Positions 35,639 through 47,629 of a stretch of DNA of 64,000 bases are shown in pieces. How positions within the stretch are numbered: the stretch's first letter is position 1; each line of letters begins with the position of its first letter. The stretch is from Pyrenula massariospora. Its lineage: Eukaryota; Ascomycota; Eurotiomycetes; Pyrenulales; Pyrenulaceae. The notes below the pieces were generated by a model. It saw only the letters and a program-made list of their open reading frames with translations. It had not been told where the DNA came from and made no database searches. The stretch lies in assembly GCA_021030905.1 (NCBI GenBank), contig JAGFMI010000014.1, positions 558,001 through 622,000 on the forward strand. The letters are read 5' to 3'. The position numbers and the translations under genes were made by a program.

Positions 35639-36152
35639 TTACCAGAATTTGAATAAAAGAAAATATAAACTCGATTATGGTTTCAAGTTGAGAATGTGAG
35701 GTGTAGCGGACATGGTTTGCTACCTGCGTGGCAGTGCCCTTCGATGGCGGTTTTCAAGATTGCATCATAGAGCCTTGTGTAGCTGCATGTAGCTCATTTT
35801 GAGCAATCAACGTGCAGCATCCAACCCTGCATCAAAATGTAGGGTCTGTCTACGGAGGCTGTGCAGATATACAGCCAGTAATCGATTGAACAGCTCACTT
35901 GCACTCGCTTCCCACTAGCTCCTCAATAGCCTTGTCGCAATACCTTTTATAAATATCGTTATCAACCCTTCCACCTTCAGAGCTAGAATCTTCCACACTC
36001 TGTACGACTCTATACACGATTCGGACACCGCTGAACGTAGATAGAGTTTGAGGCTTTTGTGCGTCTCACGTCCCTCGAAACTAAGCAGCTCATGGTAGTC
36101 TTGATTTTTAGTCATCATCTGTGGCCATTCATTTTGTCCCCGTTTCTTCGGC
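35639..36152. promoter_or_regulatory. Likely bidirectional promoter
   Basis: A 514-base spacer between the divergent DUF7708-like and AAA ATPase genes. It must hold both promoters. A 79-codon minus frame inside it is not accepted. Confidence 0.4.
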
Positions 36153-38850
36153 ATGGCAAAATTTGTCGAGGGTACACTGTCTGATGGGGCTGCAGCCTGC
36201 GAAATTTCCAGTGAGGCTGACCGGTCGGAACTTCATAACGCCGCCGATCAAAGTACGAATGTGAGTTTCAACGCCATTCCAGTCATACAGCCGCTTATAG
36301 AATCAATTTGGAGCAGTCGGTAACTACCGTTCTCGATAATGCTCCACCTGTCACTGGATCTAACAACACTTCTGGGCGGTCCCAAAACTCTCCACATGGT
36401 GACAGACAAGAATTTTGCAGCTCCGACTTACCCGATGTTGACAAAGGTTTTTCTAATGGAATAACCGACAATAGCGAGCCTCTACCCAGCGCTAATGGCA
36501 TAGATACACCAATCGGAGAGTCTGGGTCGTCCACGAGGTGTGAGCCCACGAGGGAAGGAGGACAACCATCGGCTTTCTCACCTATCAAATACACGCTATC
36601 TTACATGCTGAATGGACAACGGCTCAAAGAACAGAACGTCGACGCTGTTGAAGCACTTGAGCCGACTTTTCACTTTAATCAAACACAGGAGCAGTGCGTC
36701 TTTGAGGTAGTTAGAGTCGCCAACGTCGAGCCACAGTTTCTAGACTGGCTCAAATCTCTTGAAACGCAAGATATAAAAATTGGAACATATGGGCCGTGCC
36801 AATTACGAATCAACTCTGTCGCGATCATTCATGCACTATCCTCCGTTGTTAAGTACTGGCCGGGCCTCGATTTCTATAGCCCTTCGCTCAAAGTAGATGA
36901 GCCGTTTGCAATTCTTCACCAGCATAGAGAAGCCCTGCAACAATACGCGAACATTACAGCATCCAAACTTAAATCTAACGAGGAAACATGCTATCGCGAA
37001 AAACATACTAGTGCTCACCTGAAGCTGCTGTTTGACTTCCTTGATATTCGGCCCGAGACTGGAAAAGTCTGCCTCGAGCGCGAAAGACATAATCGGTCTC
37101 GGCCAGTTGTTACATTTGAGATGCTATGGATGCTTTTCCCTCCTGGCACTGACGTTTTTCGAGGTTCATCATCGGCAAGCTCTTCCAAAACTCGTCTCTT
37201 CCAGGGGTACGTGGTGAAGCAGACTTATGGCGGCGGTTTATCCGTTAGTTCTACCAAACCTTTCACCGTAGTTGTGTGGCAACTTGATTTCGATGGCTAC
37301 GCTATCGGACGACGTGAGTACTCGGAAACGATTCAACCGTTTCTGGGAGAGAAGGAGGTCAGCACTTTGAATATCATTCCTTGCGATTTTTATGGACGAA
37401 ACGTTGCTGGACGGATCTCAGAAAAGTCAAGCCTACTTCGCGAAAGGCTCGTCAGCTACGGAACCACTTTTCTCAAACTCATTGACCGTCAGTGTATGCA
37501 CTATTCCGGGGAGACCTTTACTGTACCTCGTAGAATGGTACTTAAACCGCTTTACCCTCAAGACTGCATAGATTGCTGACTATAGAATAGTATAAAGGCC
37601 GAGTCGTTGTCGACATGGAAGGCTTTTATTATGAGCACTCTAGTACAACAACTACGTTGACGGCCTTGAAAGGCGATGAAATTGTTGCAATGCCAAAATG
37701 CTTTTGCGACTATTGTAATAAAAATGGCCTGAATAAGGATGTGTCATCGCGGAAATCTCAATTCAGTCACTATGATGATCTTCGCCCAAGGGCTAGCAAT
37801 TTTTCTGGTCTTACTGCACATCAGAGGTTTCTCTGTACCCGCCGAGTCTTCGGCTACGCTTTGAACCTTCGAAACTGGTTAGAGCTTGACATTGCTAATG
37901 TTAAGGACTGCCAGTGGAACACTTCTATGATCGATAGACAGCTTTCTATGGATAACGGAGACCGTGACATGATCAAGGGCCTAACTCAGCGCTATGTTCG
38001 AATAGCTTCTTCCAATTCCGCAGGCGAAGAACAATGGAAAGCCGATTTTATAGTGGAGAAAGGGGACAGCCAGATATTTCTACTTCATGGTAAAGAAAGC
38101 CCTGAAATAAGCGTCAATCTTACTAACTTAGTGTAAAAAGGTAAACCAGGGGTAGGGAAGACCTTTACAGCAGAATGCGTTGCAGAGGCTCTTCAGCGAC
38201 CACTTCTTGCTTTGAACTGCACTGATATCGGCGTACTGTCAGAATACGTCGAGAGCCAGCTGGTGAGGTTCTTCAAAAAGGCCAAGCTATGGGGTGCGGT
38301 GCTGCTTCTCGATGAGGCGGATGTCTATCTTGAGCAGCGAACTCTGCAGGACCTGGACCGCAATTGCCTTGTAGCTGCCTTCCTGCGTGCCCTAGAGTAC
38401 TACCAAGGAGTCTTGTTCCTAACAACGAACCGCGTTGGCGCTTTTGATGATGCCATATTCTCGCGTATTAGTCTTGTCTTGCACTACAAATTTGACGAAT
38501 CCAAACGCCAAGCGGTCTGGGACATCTTCTTCCGCAAGCTGGAGGACGAGCGTGGGAATGATATCAAGGCACCGTACTCGACTCGCGAGTATACCCGGCA
38601 TGACAAGGACCTTCGTGACCTGGAATGGAACGGACGCGAGATCCGCAATGCCTTCCAGACAGCGGTTGCGCTGGCGGAACATAAAGCTGAGCGGGACCCA
38701 CATGATGGCTTGATTGTTCTGAGAGATGAGCATTTCCGACAGGTTGTCAGGATGTCGGCGAATTTCAGCAAGTATCGGAAGAGTATCCATGGTGTTGAGG
38801 CGGAAAAGCTGGCAGCTAGTCGAAAGGATCGCAATGAGTATTCCAAATAG
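36153..38850 (+). CDS. AAA+ ATPase with N-terminal DUF7025-type region
   Basis: Four exons, 36153-36260, 36317-37537, 37591-38089 and 38141-38850, join in frame to 845 aa (introns 56, 53 and 51 nt; the last has a TACTAAC branch point). The first exon is the least certain. The N-terminal ~120 residues are Ser/Asn-rich and disordered. Residues ~130-560 form the substrate-recognition-like region seen in fungal DUF7025 proteins (VVKYWPGLDFYSPSL, then TFEMLWMLFPPGTDV, then YKGRVVVDMEGFYYEH). The AAA module carries Walker A GKPGVGKT (610-617), Walker B LLLDEAD (664-670) and a second region of homology FLTTNRVGAFDDAIFSR. The Walker A motif is created by splicing of exons 3 and 4. The family is cytosolic or nuclear, with mostly unknown substrates, and is expanded in filamentous ascomycetes. 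Confidence 0.88.
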
Positions 38851-39441
38851 GTGGTGTCGATAAGATGATCTCGATTCGTCTGCACCAACTGCTTTGATTC
38901 TGCGAATCTTCTGATCATGATTTAAGGCGCTCATTACGGTTGCTGGGATCGTTGGTACTGACGGTGTGACGATGTGGCGAACTTGTTAGAAGACAACCTG
39001 TGTTGCTTAAGGCCTAATGCTAGCCTCGTGGTAGCTGATTCACATAGTAGTCTTGTTTAAAAACTTAATAGTTCTTGTCATATAAATTATGTGTGCTAAT
39101 ATTCAATAACTCGATTCGTGTGGACAGGTTGGAGCGGGTAGTCCGTTCCGAGCCGGTGCCTACGAGTGAAAACCTTTACAAAAAACATCCCTTCACAATG
39201 CCGCCAATTGGCACATTGCTCTGAGGTTCTGAAATTCCGTTGTCCACATATATCTCTTAGAAGCTAAGCCCGTTCCGTATGTTCACGCATCTTTTAAATA
39301 AAAGTGCCTTGACCTCTTTATGTTTCTGAATTGCCTGGCCAAGAGCTCGATGGTTACCTCACCACTCTCGACAATGGAGAACCACTCCGTTTTATCTCGT
39401 TCCTCTACATGTGTTTAATCATCGAGGTAGGATCTCTCTGA
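38851..39441. other. Intergenic, no gene seen
   Basis: About 0.6 kb, AT-rich near 39050-39110. No ORF accepted. Confidence 0.5.
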
Positions 39442-40563
39442 ATGACTCAATCCGCGATAAACATTGTTGGAGCTGGGATTGGTGGGGTTACGCTGGGGCG
39501 ATGTCTCCTGAAACGGGGAATTCGTCCCGTGACATATGAACGCATGAGGTCCGCACCAAGACACAGCTATAGCGTTACTCTCCATCCATCGGCGTATCGA
39601 CCACTGCTCAAAGTCTTAAACATGGACGAATGGAGCTTTAGAAGACGAATAGCAGTGGACAGCGCTGTTGGTGGAACCGGTGCGATTGATCCAACTTTCC
39701 TAGTCCAACCGGGAGAGACTTCTTCGTCCTCCTTCCGTGCACATCGGGAAAAGTTCGAAAAGCTCTTCAGAGAGGGACTTGATATTCGATGGGAGAATAC
39801 GCTTGAGAGACTTCAACAAGATGCTTCTAATACAACACTCTATTTGCAAGGTGGTCAAATTTTGCAGCAAGAATGCGTCATCGGCGTGGACGGCCCGCAC
39901 GCGAACACCAGAAAGTCCCTATCACCTACTACTGAGTTGGAGATTCTCCCGTACGTTGCCTTCAACGGCAAAAGGCGAGTAAAGCGAGATGTGTTCAAAG
40001 CCGTCTATGCCCCCGCAATGCAGAAGTCAACCATTCTTGAATCGAAACACAACGGTGTTGTCCTGCATGTCTCGGTGATTGAAGACACCGGAAACATGGT
40101 CAGTATCAGTTGGATCTACTCACGAGCCGCGCATGGCCCAGGTGATCCGCTGTACAACCCGAATCGGTCCGTAGCAGGGGCTACAGATATACCAGAAGAA
40201 TTCTATCAGGAGATCGCCGCTCTGCCGGCAGATCTCAGCCAACCCTTCAAAGAGGTCTTCGACGAGAAGAAGCTGAGAACGGAGAGAGTCTTATCATGGC
40301 TAATGCGATCGATAGACATGAAGCTTCCAGAGTTGCAAAGGCTAGCAACTAAGGGGGCTTTTTTCATGTGATGCGATCCACGCTCAGCCGATACTTGGAG
40401 GTGAAGGCGCTAATATGGCTATCACTGACGCGGTTGGGCTTGCGGATCAATAGCAGACCATGGAATTAAATCGATTCCGGAATGGTACAACGCGCAGTAC
40501 AGCCGCTGGACGGAAAGTCAAGCCAGGAGTAGAAAGGTGATAGAGGAGATGCATAGGCATTGA
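39442..40563 (+). pseudogene. FAD-dependent monooxygenase, broken at the C-terminus
   Basis: The ATG at 39442 opens a 309-codon frame with the FAD-binding motif VGAGIGG at residues 9-15 and the second family motif GVDGPHANTRKS at ~150-161, as in class A flavoprotein monooxygenases. The frame ends at 40371 exactly where the third FAD motif should begin: after GAFFM the expected Gly-Asp-Ala is disrupted by an apparent 2-base loss. Family sequence continues in another frame at 40371-40450 (DAIHAQPILGGEGANMAITD, then AVGLAD), hits TAG at 40451, and continues in a third frame to 40563 (HGIKSIPEWYNAQYSRW). No intron explains this, so the last third is inactivated. The GD motif contacts FAD, so a truncated product should not work. 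Sequence error is possible but would need two separate faults. Confidence 0.8.
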
Positions 40564-40863
40564 CAATCATCTCTATAGACACGATGAAGTGCCCCTTGGA
40601 AGCAATCTACAGGAATAGGCCTAAGTGCTATGTCACCAAGATCATGCATTTGAAGTCTCGGTGCTTCTTAAAACCCTCTAACGCGTCGCGGATTGGACCT
40701 AGGAGAGCTAAGACGCCCTGATGGACCCCGAATTCTTCGCTCATCAATAGATACATACACCAAAAATGTTGCCAACCGAACCCGAGTAAAGCAGACCAAT
40801 TTCAGCAACGGGGCTCTGACAGCCTACTAGAGTGAATTGGTTCTAACTGGGCCTCTATGCAAC
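40564..40863. other. Convergent spacer
   Basis: 300 bases between the FAD monooxygenase pseudogene and the dehydratase stop codon; nothing recognised. Confidence 0.5.
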
Positions 40864-42862
40864 TCACTCGCTCTTAGGATCAGCGACCAGGAAATCGAAA
40901 TCGCACCCTTCATCGGCCTGATTGACATGCTTCTCGTACAGCGCCTGATAACCCCGCTTGGCCCTTGTCTTCTTTCTGACCCCCTTTCCCGCCCTCAACT
41001 CCTCCACCCTCCTCCGCATCTCCGCCTCATTAACTTCCAAATCCAGCCTCCTCCCCTCAATATCCAAACTCACCCAATCCCCATCTCTCACCACATTCAA
41101 ACCACCCACCTCCCCCTCTCCAACCACCCCATCCCCCTCGGGACAAACATGCACAACCACACATCCTCCCGCCGTCCCGCTAATTCTTCCATCACTAATC
41201 CTAACCATATCCTTCACCCCCTCCCTCGCCAACTTCCTCGGAATCGGAATCAAACCCGCCTCCGGCATTCCGGGATTCCCCCTCGGCCCAATCCCCCTCA
41301 AAATCAACACACTACTCTCCGTAACTTCCAACACATCCGCATCAATCCTCCGCGCCAAATCCTCCGTCCCCTCAAACACACACGCCCGCCCCCTATGCGC
41401 CCTAATCCCCCTCGAAGCCGACGCCTTGATCACCGCTCCCCTCGGCGCTAACGACCCCCACAGCACCACCAGGCTCGAACACGGATACAGCGGGTCCTCC
41501 AACGTCCTTACAATCCTCTGCTTCTCGTGAAACTTCGGCGGCGGATGCCGATCCAACTCCTCCCCCAACGTTCTCCCAGACACCGTCTTCGCCCCGAGCT
41601 TCAGCAGCGGCCTTAGGCGATGCAACAGCAACGGCATCCCCCCCGCGGCATGGAAATCAGCCATGTAGTTCTCGCCCGAGGGCTTCAGATCCACGAGCAG
41701 CGGCACCCCCCGCCCAATCTCATCAATATCCCGCAACGTAATCCGTTTCCGCAGCCGCGGATGCCTCCCCGCAATAGCCAGCAGATGAATAACCGCATTC
41801 GTACTCCCCCCAATCGCCTGCAACACCACAACCGCATTATAAAACGACTCGTCCGTCACCACCTCCACCGGCCTCCCCCCCTCCCCTTTGCCTTCAGCAA
41901 CCTTCCTCGCCAACCCCGCCGCCAACCCCCCCGCCGCCTCCGCCCCCCGCACCCTCGCACTACTAACCGCCGCCGCCGTCGCCCCGCCCTCCCCTAAGTT
42001 CATCACCCCGAGCGCCACGCACAGACACGCCATCGTGCTCGCCGTGCCCATGACCCCGCACGTGCCCACGGAAGGGGCAAGCTCGTCGTTCAGCGCCGCG
42101 ATATCTTCGATGTCGAGGGTCCCCGCGCGGTAGGCGGCCCAGGCGGAGCGGCAGTCGGTGCAGGCGCCGACGCGGGCGCCGGTGGATGGGTGGGTGCCGG
42201 GGAGCATGGGGCCGGTGGCGAGAGCAGTAAAAGGCTTGTTGGCGGAGAGGGCGGCGAGGAGGAGGGCGGGGAGGGTTTTGTCGCAGCCTGGTTTGAAACG
42301 TCATGTTAATATGAAGGGGGTGACGAAGGAGGAGATGGACTATAGCTGTGCAGTGAACCGAAAAGAGAGAAAAAAATATATATATGAACCTACCTCCCAC
42401 CCCAACGACGGCATCAACCGGCAACCCCCCCACCATCTCCTCAGCATCCACCCCCATCAAATTCCTCCACAACATACTCGTCCCCCGCGCAAACCCCTCA
42501 TGCAAACTCACAACCGGAAACTCCACGCCCAAGCACCCATTCAGCATAACCCCACGCTTCACCGCCTCCACCAACCCCGCCACATTCCCGTGACAGGGAT
42601 TGAAGCCGGAGCGCGTGTCGATGATGCCGACGATGGGGAGGGAAAGTGACGAAGAGGAGAAGCCGGCGGCTTTGAGAAAGGCTTTGCGCAGGAAGAGGGA
42701 GAAGGGGGGGTCGCCGTAGGTGGTTAGGCTGGCGCGGAGGCCGGTGGGGTTAGGGGGGTGAGGGTTGGTGAGGGAGTAGTCTGCGTGGTCGGGGGGGAGG
42801 GGTGGATGGGCGGGTTGAGGTTGGTCGGGTTTGGAGCTGTGGTTGGGGTCGTCTGCCATGGT
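40864..42862 (-). CDS. IlvD/Edd-family dehydratase (dihydroxy-acid or sugar-acid dehydratase)
   Basis: Two exons, 42862-42394 and 42287-40864, are joined across a 106-nt AT-rich intron (phase 1) to give 630 aa. The ATG at 42862 (ACCATGGCA) is used; the upstream open frame lacks an ATG. The family elucidates 2-keto acids from 2,3-dihydroxy acids or aldonates with an Fe-S cluster. The three cluster ligands are visible: Cys89 (GFNPCHGN), Cys158 (GGCDKTLPA, formed at the splice junction) and Cys233 (GTCGVMGTA). GPMLPGTHPSTG, DGRISGTAGG and the C-terminal NQADEGCDFDFL are also family marks. There is no evident mitochondrial presequence and the start is Pro/His-rich, so this is more likely an accessory sugar-acid dehydratase than the mitochondrial ILV3 enzyme. 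Third codon positions are extremely GC-rich. Confidence 0.87.
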
Positions 42863-45702
42863 GCGGTGTGTGTTGTGTAGAGATGTGGTACTTGTGTAAT
42901 GGGAAAATTTAGGATTCAAGTTGTCACGGAAGAAAAAGCTATGCTAGGAAAGCGGGGGAACAGAGAAGGAGAGGAGATTTGGGGAGTCGGCATTCGCTAT
43001 TGGAATGTAAAGTCAACGATGGGCCGGACGAAGATCACCTTGTGTGCGTGGACTGGCGGTGATACGTTAAAACACGCTCTTTGTTGGCTAGACATTGTTT
43101 TTCTAAAAGTGTTCCTAAACTTTTCGACGAGCCTGTGCAGTCGATAAACATGGTGGATCGATTGCTCATCACGAGATTGGGGTAACAGAGAATGCCCCAC
43201 CTTAATGACGTCGTTCTCAACCTTTGGATTTCATCTCAAGCGGAGAGATTCAGAAAGGCGAATGAAAGCGAAGTAAATAAAGCGAAACTCGCGCGGAGAG
43301 AGAGCAACTAAGGTATAACGGCCTGTGCGATGGGCACGGATCAACCGCTCATCTAGGTCCAGAGTGTGGATCATTTTCTACCATATTTTTAGTATGGTAA
43401 GATGTGGCAATGGGACGTGCGCGGGGCAAATTGATATCAAGCATTGTAAACATCAGAAGAACAAGCAAGCCCATATCGTTGGGAGCTGAGGAAAAGTTTC
43501 TGACATTGATGAGTAGCCAGCCGCTTTTTGGGAGGCGCAAAGCGCAGTTCGACGAAACCTAGTAAAGTAATCTTAGCTGCCTCGAAGCGATCGTTTTCCC
43601 GCTTTATACGAGTTGAAGCTGTCTTCGTGCCATCCCGACTGGCTACAGTTGAAGCTCCTAAAGCTAGTCTAGGCAACTCGTCAGTTATATGTGAGATGAT
43701 CTGTTATCCCTGGGATGTAAGATCGGAAGAGGAGAGAGATGCAGGATTCAGATATGCATTCATCTCTAGCTGCACCTGCAAGGCGGATGAAAAAGGCGCC
43801 GGAAGGTTCATAAGCGTGGAGAAGCTGAAGAAAGCTGAAAAACATGACGCGTTAGGGGGAACACGTTGAAGGAAGAAGCCATGGGAGATATCCAATGCGA
43901 ACATCAACGGGCATGACGAGAATGAATCGTACCTATGAGATATTGCAAGCTTGGAGACATAGTCGAAAATAGCTGCTAAGTCGTGGATTTATTGTGCAAA
44001 TGCCACGACTGTGTACTACCTCCCGGTCAATACATACTCTTTGGGGTCCTTCCGCCATGGAGGGCCTGCCAAGACCGGAAAAGTCTCGGAAGATATTTAC
44101 TTCGCACATCAGATATTTCTACAGCCCTAAAGCGGCGCTCGCCTCTCGTGAGGCTGAAGACCCTGACGGGCGGGCGGGCTGAAAGAAGACCTAAAATGCG
44201 ATTCATCCGAGGCTTGAGTTGAGATTTGTAAAATCGCAGGGGGAGTCAAGACCGAAATAGTCGCCGCTCGGAAACTCCGGTCCGCACATTTCTGCCGGCA
44301 TCGGTACCTAGCTTTCATTGAACGGGCTTGCAGCAACAGCCTGGCACGGCTTTTCAGGAAAGGTCGTGCTCTTATCGTGCCCAATGTGTCAACACCCGGA
44401 ACTCCACTACAAAAGTGGATTTACAATCTGGAGATCTAATTAGTCATCTCTTGCACTTAATGCAGATGCCCGCGAGACGGCGTTCTTTAACTATGAGTTG
44501 GCAAGTAGACGGCGAGTCATGCCCAAAAACGGCCCTTGTCATTCTACGATCTAAATAAACTCTTCAGAGCAAAAGCCGATCTTAGGCAAATGCTCACAGC
44601 GTTGTACCAGCCAAGTCATTGGACGATTCGAACAGGTGGCAATATACTTCTCTGTGATCTGGCATAGAGACTTCACCAAAGTATACTACAACTGTAGGCG
44701 ATCGGCCCGTTCCGTCATCCTACGTGGCAAATTAAATTAGGGGTAATTCTCTTTGTCGGCCAAGTCGATGCACGGTGGATTCCCGGTAAAGCGCCAAATT
44801 TGTGGCAAAAGCCACTTGACGTGATTTTCCGGATGTAGTAGAGAGAAACTGCATCTCCATTGGCCAGACCAAAAGCAGCCGTTGGCGATCACGCAGGGTG
44901 CGGTGTCCAATGAAACAGTGCATGGCTAACATTTGTAGAAACCGGCTGCGGAAACGGTAGTCGTTGGACAAGATAACTGTCACTGTGAAGTTTCCGAAAG
45001 GAATATCATCTCCACTTCTCCTGACAAATGTCAATATGTCCATGATAATCGACCGCCAACGGCGCTTCCTTCCTGCTGACGACATGCGAGGTTGAATGGA
45101 AGCTGGTGATAGGTACAGCAACGGAGACGAGCGGAGGCGACACTCCTCCGGCTTAACGCCGCAGCTCCGGCGGGCTAGTGAAAACAAATCTCTTAAGAAA
45201 CAATCTTAATTACATAGGAGACAATCAAGGATATCTAGAATAGGACGCAGGTGTTATTATCCAGAGCATTCGGGTGCAGCCAGAGCGCTCATGTACAGTA
45301 GGGCACATCGACCAGATTATCCATGATAAGACCGTTGCTAGGGAATGAAGGGCATTTCGTGAAGAACGCCATCAGTTTTGAAGCAGGATTGCCGAGCGAT
45401 GAAGCAGAAAGGGAGGAATATGCACAAAATGAAGCGGATGCGCCCCCCCAAGAGAGATCCTCCAACCGAGAACCAAAACAGGGGCCCTGCAACCCGCTCA
45501 TTTTTGGAGGGGCCTCACCAGGTCGCTGGGACGCGCCAACGACTAGGCTATCATAGACTTGGTCAGTGCGCCAAATCCATGCATAGATCAATGTTTTGCA
45601 CCGCCCGCCTCGTCGTCCTTAAGGCGTAAGGTATGCGAACATGAAACGTCATGATCGCTCCCATTTTAGATGCACGTTGAGACTTACGGGGAAAGCGATT
45701 CC
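42863..45702. other. Gene-poor region with ORF debris
   Basis: About 2.8 kb with many short frames and no coherent gene. The longest is a minus frame at 44732-45187 (~150 codons) with no recognised motif. A minus frame at 43437-43676 has protein-like composition but cannot be extended by splicing. The first ~300 bases are the dehydratase promoter. Confidence 0.4.
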
Positions 45703-45960
45703 TTACCTCACGACACGCGGTAAGAAGAAAGTGCTTGGAAGTCCATTGAGAATATTTTTAGATCCTTGTGGCAAAGAATCCTCGAAGGCAATGTTCAAAG
45801 CAGCAAAGTCCTGCAGGTCACCTTGAATGAGGGCGTCCAATAAGCCTTGCTGAAGTCCGGATTCACGGTTCAGGAAGTTGGGGTCGCTTGGGAAGCCGCG
45901 GGAGACATGTTCCAATCCAAGGAAACAGGTAATATTGAAGACAATGAAAATTTTCCGCAT
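45703..45960 (-). pseudogene. Possible secreted-protein gene fragment
   Basis: The ATG at 45960 starts an 85-codon frame with a short hydrophobic N-terminus (MRKIFIVFNITCFLGLEHVS) that could be a weak signal peptide. A soluble segment follows (GLLDALIQGDLQDFAALNIA, then FEDSLPQGSKNIL). A GTAAGG donor lies near the end (about 45706), but no convincing downstream exon was found. It may be a small secreted protein or the surviving 5' end of a larger one. Not recognised. Confidence 0.3.
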
Positions 45961-46075
45961 TAAGCGAGCGCGGCCTAGACAGCGGCTTTCGATCTCTCTT
46001 CGCGTGTTTGAATACCTTCTAGGTCGCTCCCAATGTTTTAATTGAATCTAGGGAAGAAAAATCACCATGAGCCGA

Positions 46076-46588
46076 CTATTGATGAGCCGTACGGCGGCAT
46101 CCTGGATTCTGTAACGCAAATCCCAGGATCATGAGATACTCGTTGATCGAGGAGAATTTCAGAAGGCTGCTTGAAGGTCTCATTGGGCCGAAACATGCAT
46201 CAGCGGGGGTTGGCAACTGGACGATGCATGAAGCTTTGTTCAGGTGAGAAGCCGAACACGAGGATTTAAGAGTGTACACCTACCATATGTGCAAGGGATG
46301 GAGGAGCCGGTTGCCTTAATCAGCGCCGAGATCCGCGAGGAATTATTGGTCACAGGTGCCTGATTTTGCATAGCGGTTGCCTGGTTCCATAATTGCCCCA
46401 ATTGGCTGCGGAAAAAGCTCCCATCCTGAACAATTTTGCGGAGCATCGAAAAGGCTAACCATCACATCTGTCATGTCTTCCGCAACCGCGTGTGGTTTCA
46501 ACGTCGTCGATCTGCCGATTAGTTTCTGGATAGCTCGGAGAAGACACGTGGGCACGTCCAAGCTTTCCGCGTGAAGGAAACGATCCAT
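46076..46588 (-). CDS. Possible small three-exon protein, unrecognised
   Basis: From the ATG at 46588 (MDRFLHAESLDVPTCLL) three segments can be joined. The first runs to about 46461. The second follows a 38-nt GTTAGC...TTCAG intron (DGSFFRSQLGQLWNQ...). The third follows a GTAGGT...CAAAG intron and ends at TAG 46076 (PADACFGPMRPSSSLLKF). The product is about 140 aa. Splice signals are reasonable, but the first intron is very short and no domain is recognised. It could equally be debris of a larger gene such as a transcription factor. Confidence 0.3.
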
Positions 46589-47629
46589 CTTACCTAGAAA
46601 GTATTCAACCCCTAAATTAGCCCAAGGGACAAACCCTTTTCTGGTTTTGAGTAATCATCTGAACGGAGCTAGAAGTTTTCTAGACTTCTGTAGTCTTGCA
46701 TGGACAGAGTGCTAGAAACGCCACTTTAGGGTTATCGGAAGACCACTTTCGCAGCCGTCACCCAAGCTATCAGGAGGTGGCTGGTGTGGTACGTAGTACA
46801 TCGATGGCTGGAAGTTGACAGGACTTTGAATCTAGAGATTTCAGCTCTGGGAATGGTTAGGTCTCAGTGCCACAACGCCGTTGCGCGTATCGTTAGCTCA
46901 TTTAGCGTGGTTATATCGGCCAGCATTAGCTGTAGAGGATCGGCTACACTGGAATCTGATTCGGTAGCTTAGGTTACTGTAGAATCCCGTGGCCGCCTAT
47001 GAAGAATAAGTCTGAACGAGGGGATCAGTTCTGATAGCCTTCATCATGGACCCATTTCGCTGAGAAGTTTGGTTCTGTCAGTGGATGGCATTCCCCTGGT
47101 TTGATTTGATAATCCTCATGGCTACTCGGGTCTGGGCAGCAGCAGTATGAGATATTTTGAAGATAAGGTGGCTTGTACGCCGCACAAAAGGACTCGAAAG
47201 CAGATGGCAGGCATGTCGCGCGCTCGGCCGGATGCTCTCAACGAATACCGAGACTTGGTCCCCCGTCTCATTATCAACCAGAAGGGATATCGAAGAAAAT
47301 TGACGCTCTTCTCATCAGCAGCTGGATTTGATGACCCCCTTTCGAAGCTCGGTTGTCTCGCTTGTCTTCCTACCATCCGAATAGCTTGGCTGATTCGACA
47401 GATTTGGGTTTGGTTTACCCGCATTTAGCTCCTTTGTAACACGGGATGACCTCCTCCATCAACATGTATGTTATACCCCTGAGAGCACAGTACCACATAA
47501 AAGGGGGAAGACGTCGTTGCGCACGTCGTCGTCGCAATTGACCTTCTTGACAAGAAAATCTAGTTTTCTAGTCGGGCACAAGTACACTCGCGGCTCTAAT
47601 AGACTATCTTTACAGTCGGATCCTTCAAT
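46589..47629. other. Intergenic, no gene seen
   Basis: About 1 kb. Overlapping ~95-codon frames on both strands at 47122-47428 have no recognisable content and are treated as chance. Confidence 0.4.

Noticed and set aside
35915-36154. 79-codon minus ORF in the spacer between the DUF7708-like and AAA genes
   Set aside because: No motif; lies in the presumed bidirectional promoter and overlaps the AAA start.
40958-41997. Several long plus-strand ORFs rich in Pro, His and Arg
   Set aside because: Antisense shadows of the GC3-rich dehydratase.
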